Source: Kitasatospora purpeofusca (GTDB lineage: Bacteria > Actinomycetota > Actinomycetes > Streptomycetales > Streptomycetaceae). From it: a stretch of DNA of 64,000 nt. Positions within the stretch are counted from its first letter, which is position 1. The number at the start of each line of letters is the position of its first letter. A program made the position numbers and the translations under genes. This document shows positions 63,130 through 64,000 of this stretch, piece by piece. The DNA lies in the NCBI RefSeq assembly GCF_000718025.1, contig NZ_JODS01000010.1:1-64000 (forward strand), read 5' to 3'. A model generated the notes under the pieces. It was not told the origin of the DNA, ran no database searches, and saw only the letters and a list, made by a program, of their open reading frames with translations.

Positions 63130-63170
63130 GAGCGAGTGACCACCCGGTTGCCCGACACTTTCTCAGCCGG
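63130..63170. repeat. 41-bp direct repeat, right copy
   Basis: Matches 60276-60316 at 37 of 41 positions. It starts 159 bp after the beta-helix gene and covers the last codons and stop of the phospholipase gene, so the repeat is a 3'-end/untranslated element of that gene. Confidence 0.85.
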
Positions 63171-64000
63171 TGATGCTGGCCGTGCCGGTCTCCAGGTGGC
63201 CGGTGAAGCGCTGGGACCAGGTGGCGTCCACGTTCACCGTCACGGTGAAGTCGTACCAACCGTTGGTGTAGGCGACGGCGTTGAAGAAGTCCGTCACGCT
63301 GCCGCCGGCCGGGACCTGGTACGTCCAGGGGCCGTCGGTGCGGTAGTTGGTCGAGGTGATGGTGAAGGTCATCGCCGTGGTGCCGGTGTTGGTGAGCTGG
63401 AAGTACACCGCGAGCTTGCCCGTGCCCGGCTCGACCGCGTAGGAGCAGGTGACGGCCGCGTTCTTGCCGGCCTTGTTGGCGTCGCCCTTGAAGCGGCGGA
63501 GGAAGCGGTTGGGGCCGATCACGCTCAGGTCGTAGGGGCCGCCGCCGAAGCCGGTGCCGCAGTTGAAGAAGTCGCTCTGGTTGCCGCCGGGGTCGACGGT
63601 GTACTGCCAGGGGCCGCCGCTGCGGTAGGCGTTGGCGTAGGCGGCGAAGTGGGCGGACTTGGTCGCCACCGCGCCCTCGTTGGCCATCTTCAGCCAGACC
63701 TTGATGGCGCCGGCCGAACCGTACTCCAGGTGGTCCAGGTTGGCGTTCGGCTGGTGGGGCAGGGCGCGGGCCGGGCGGGTGCCGGGCTCCTGGGTGGGGA
63801 GCTTGTTGTCCACCGGGGCCGGGTTGGGCAGCGGGCCGCAGCTGGACATCCCGACCACCGCGCCGGCCGTGTCGGGCAGCCCGGGCAGGCCGTAGACCGG
63901 GTTGGCGAAGTCGAACAGGCCGGTCAGGTCGCCGCAGACCCGGCGGCGCCAGTCGCTGATGTTGACGCAGTTGGCGGGCTTGCCGATGGCGGCGGTCCAC
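63163..64000 (-). CDS. Phosphocholine-specific phospholipase C, C-terminal part
   Basis: The gene runs out of the window on its 5' side; 278 residues are seen. They begin WTAAIGKPANCVNISDWRRR and CGDLTGLFDFANPVYGLP, typical of the end of the phosphoesterase domain of acid-phosphatase-superfamily phospholipase C. Two C-terminal DUF756 beta domains follow: ATKSAHFAAYANAYRSGGPW to GPYDLSVIGPNRFLRRFKG, and KLAVYFQLTNTGTTAMTFTI to the end at SITG. Family members are Tat-exported and hydrolyse phosphatidylcholine or sphingomyelin outside the cell, often under phosphate starvation. The signal peptide and active-site half lie outside. Confidence 0.9.
   Translation of the reverse strand, partial: WTAAIGKPANCVNISDWRRRVCGDLTGLFDFANPVYGLPGLPDTAGAVVGMSSCGPLPNPAPVDNKLPTQEPGTRPARALPHQPNANLDHLEYGSAGAIKVWLKMANEGAVATKSAHFAAYANAYRSGGPWQYTVDPGGNQSDFFNCGTGFGGGPYDLSVIGPNRFLRRFKGDANKAGKNAAVTCSYAVEPGTGKLAVYFQLTNTGTTAMTFTITSTNYRTDGPWTYQVPAGGSVTDFFNAVAYTNGWYDFTVTVNVDATWSQRFTGHLETGTASITG

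Noticed and set aside
60374..64000. Long minus-strand frame across the beta-helix gene into the phospholipase region
   Set aside because: It is out of frame with the phospholipase sequence and antisense to a well-supported secreted protein; no domain is encoded.

Overview
The window is about 64 kb of very GC-rich DNA from a streptomycete-type actinomycete (Streptomyces or Kitasatospora; the sequence alone does not decide between them). The evidence is the G/C-rich third codon positions, the adpA-orn pair with a single TTA (bldA-dependent) codon in adpA, a tryptophan attenuator in front of trpS, DasR-like operators in front of a chitinase, an iron box before a siderophore-binding lipoprotein, and several likely leaderless starts. 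No phage, transposase or CRISPR array was seen. The window reads as chromosomal core with streptomycete-specific genes.

Layout. 1-225: probable promoter/leader of an rRNA operon running leftward out of the window. 243-9413: P-loop kinase, S66 LD-carboxypeptidase, auxiliary TrpRS with its attenuator, APC permease, iron-siderophore binding lipoprotein, a hypothetical, a Nudix hydrolase and an ATP-grasp protein. 9505-13635: one very long fused ABC exporter. 13921-21278: TetR regulator divergent from a leucine/acyl-CoA catabolic cluster (carboxylase beta, biotinylated alpha, HMG-CoA lyase, acyl-CoA dehydrogenase). 21689-28167: universal stress protein, HAD hydrolase, an enlarged adpA, orn and tRNA-His. 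28343-35120: thioesterase, secreted/membrane hypothetical, GNAT, spermidine-synthase-like protein, HTH-TPR regulator and phosphatase.

35374-41138 is the most intriguing stretch: a translationally coupled trio of a Cas4/Dna2-like Fe-S nuclease, an unknown 561-aa protein and an Upf1/Dna2-like SF1 helicase, followed by two small proteins, one resembling primase-polymerase-like streptomycete proteins. This looks like a Dna2-type nuclease-helicase split over three genes.

41238-53585: two identical tRNA-Lys genes bracketing pgi, a Na+/H+ antiporter and a quinone oxidoreductase; then a divergent stand-alone hemC paralogue, a DUF2306 protein, a NarL-type two-component pair, a MarR/hydrolase divergent pair with tandem operators, and an MFS/MerR divergent pair with a perfect palindrome. 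53690-64000: extracellular functions (GH18 chitinase, tricorn-like protease, beta-helix/PKD repeat protein, and the C-terminal part of phosphocholine-specific phospholipase C). An MdcG-like protein that has lost its catalytic aspartates also lies here, and a 41-bp direct repeat brackets the beta-helix gene.
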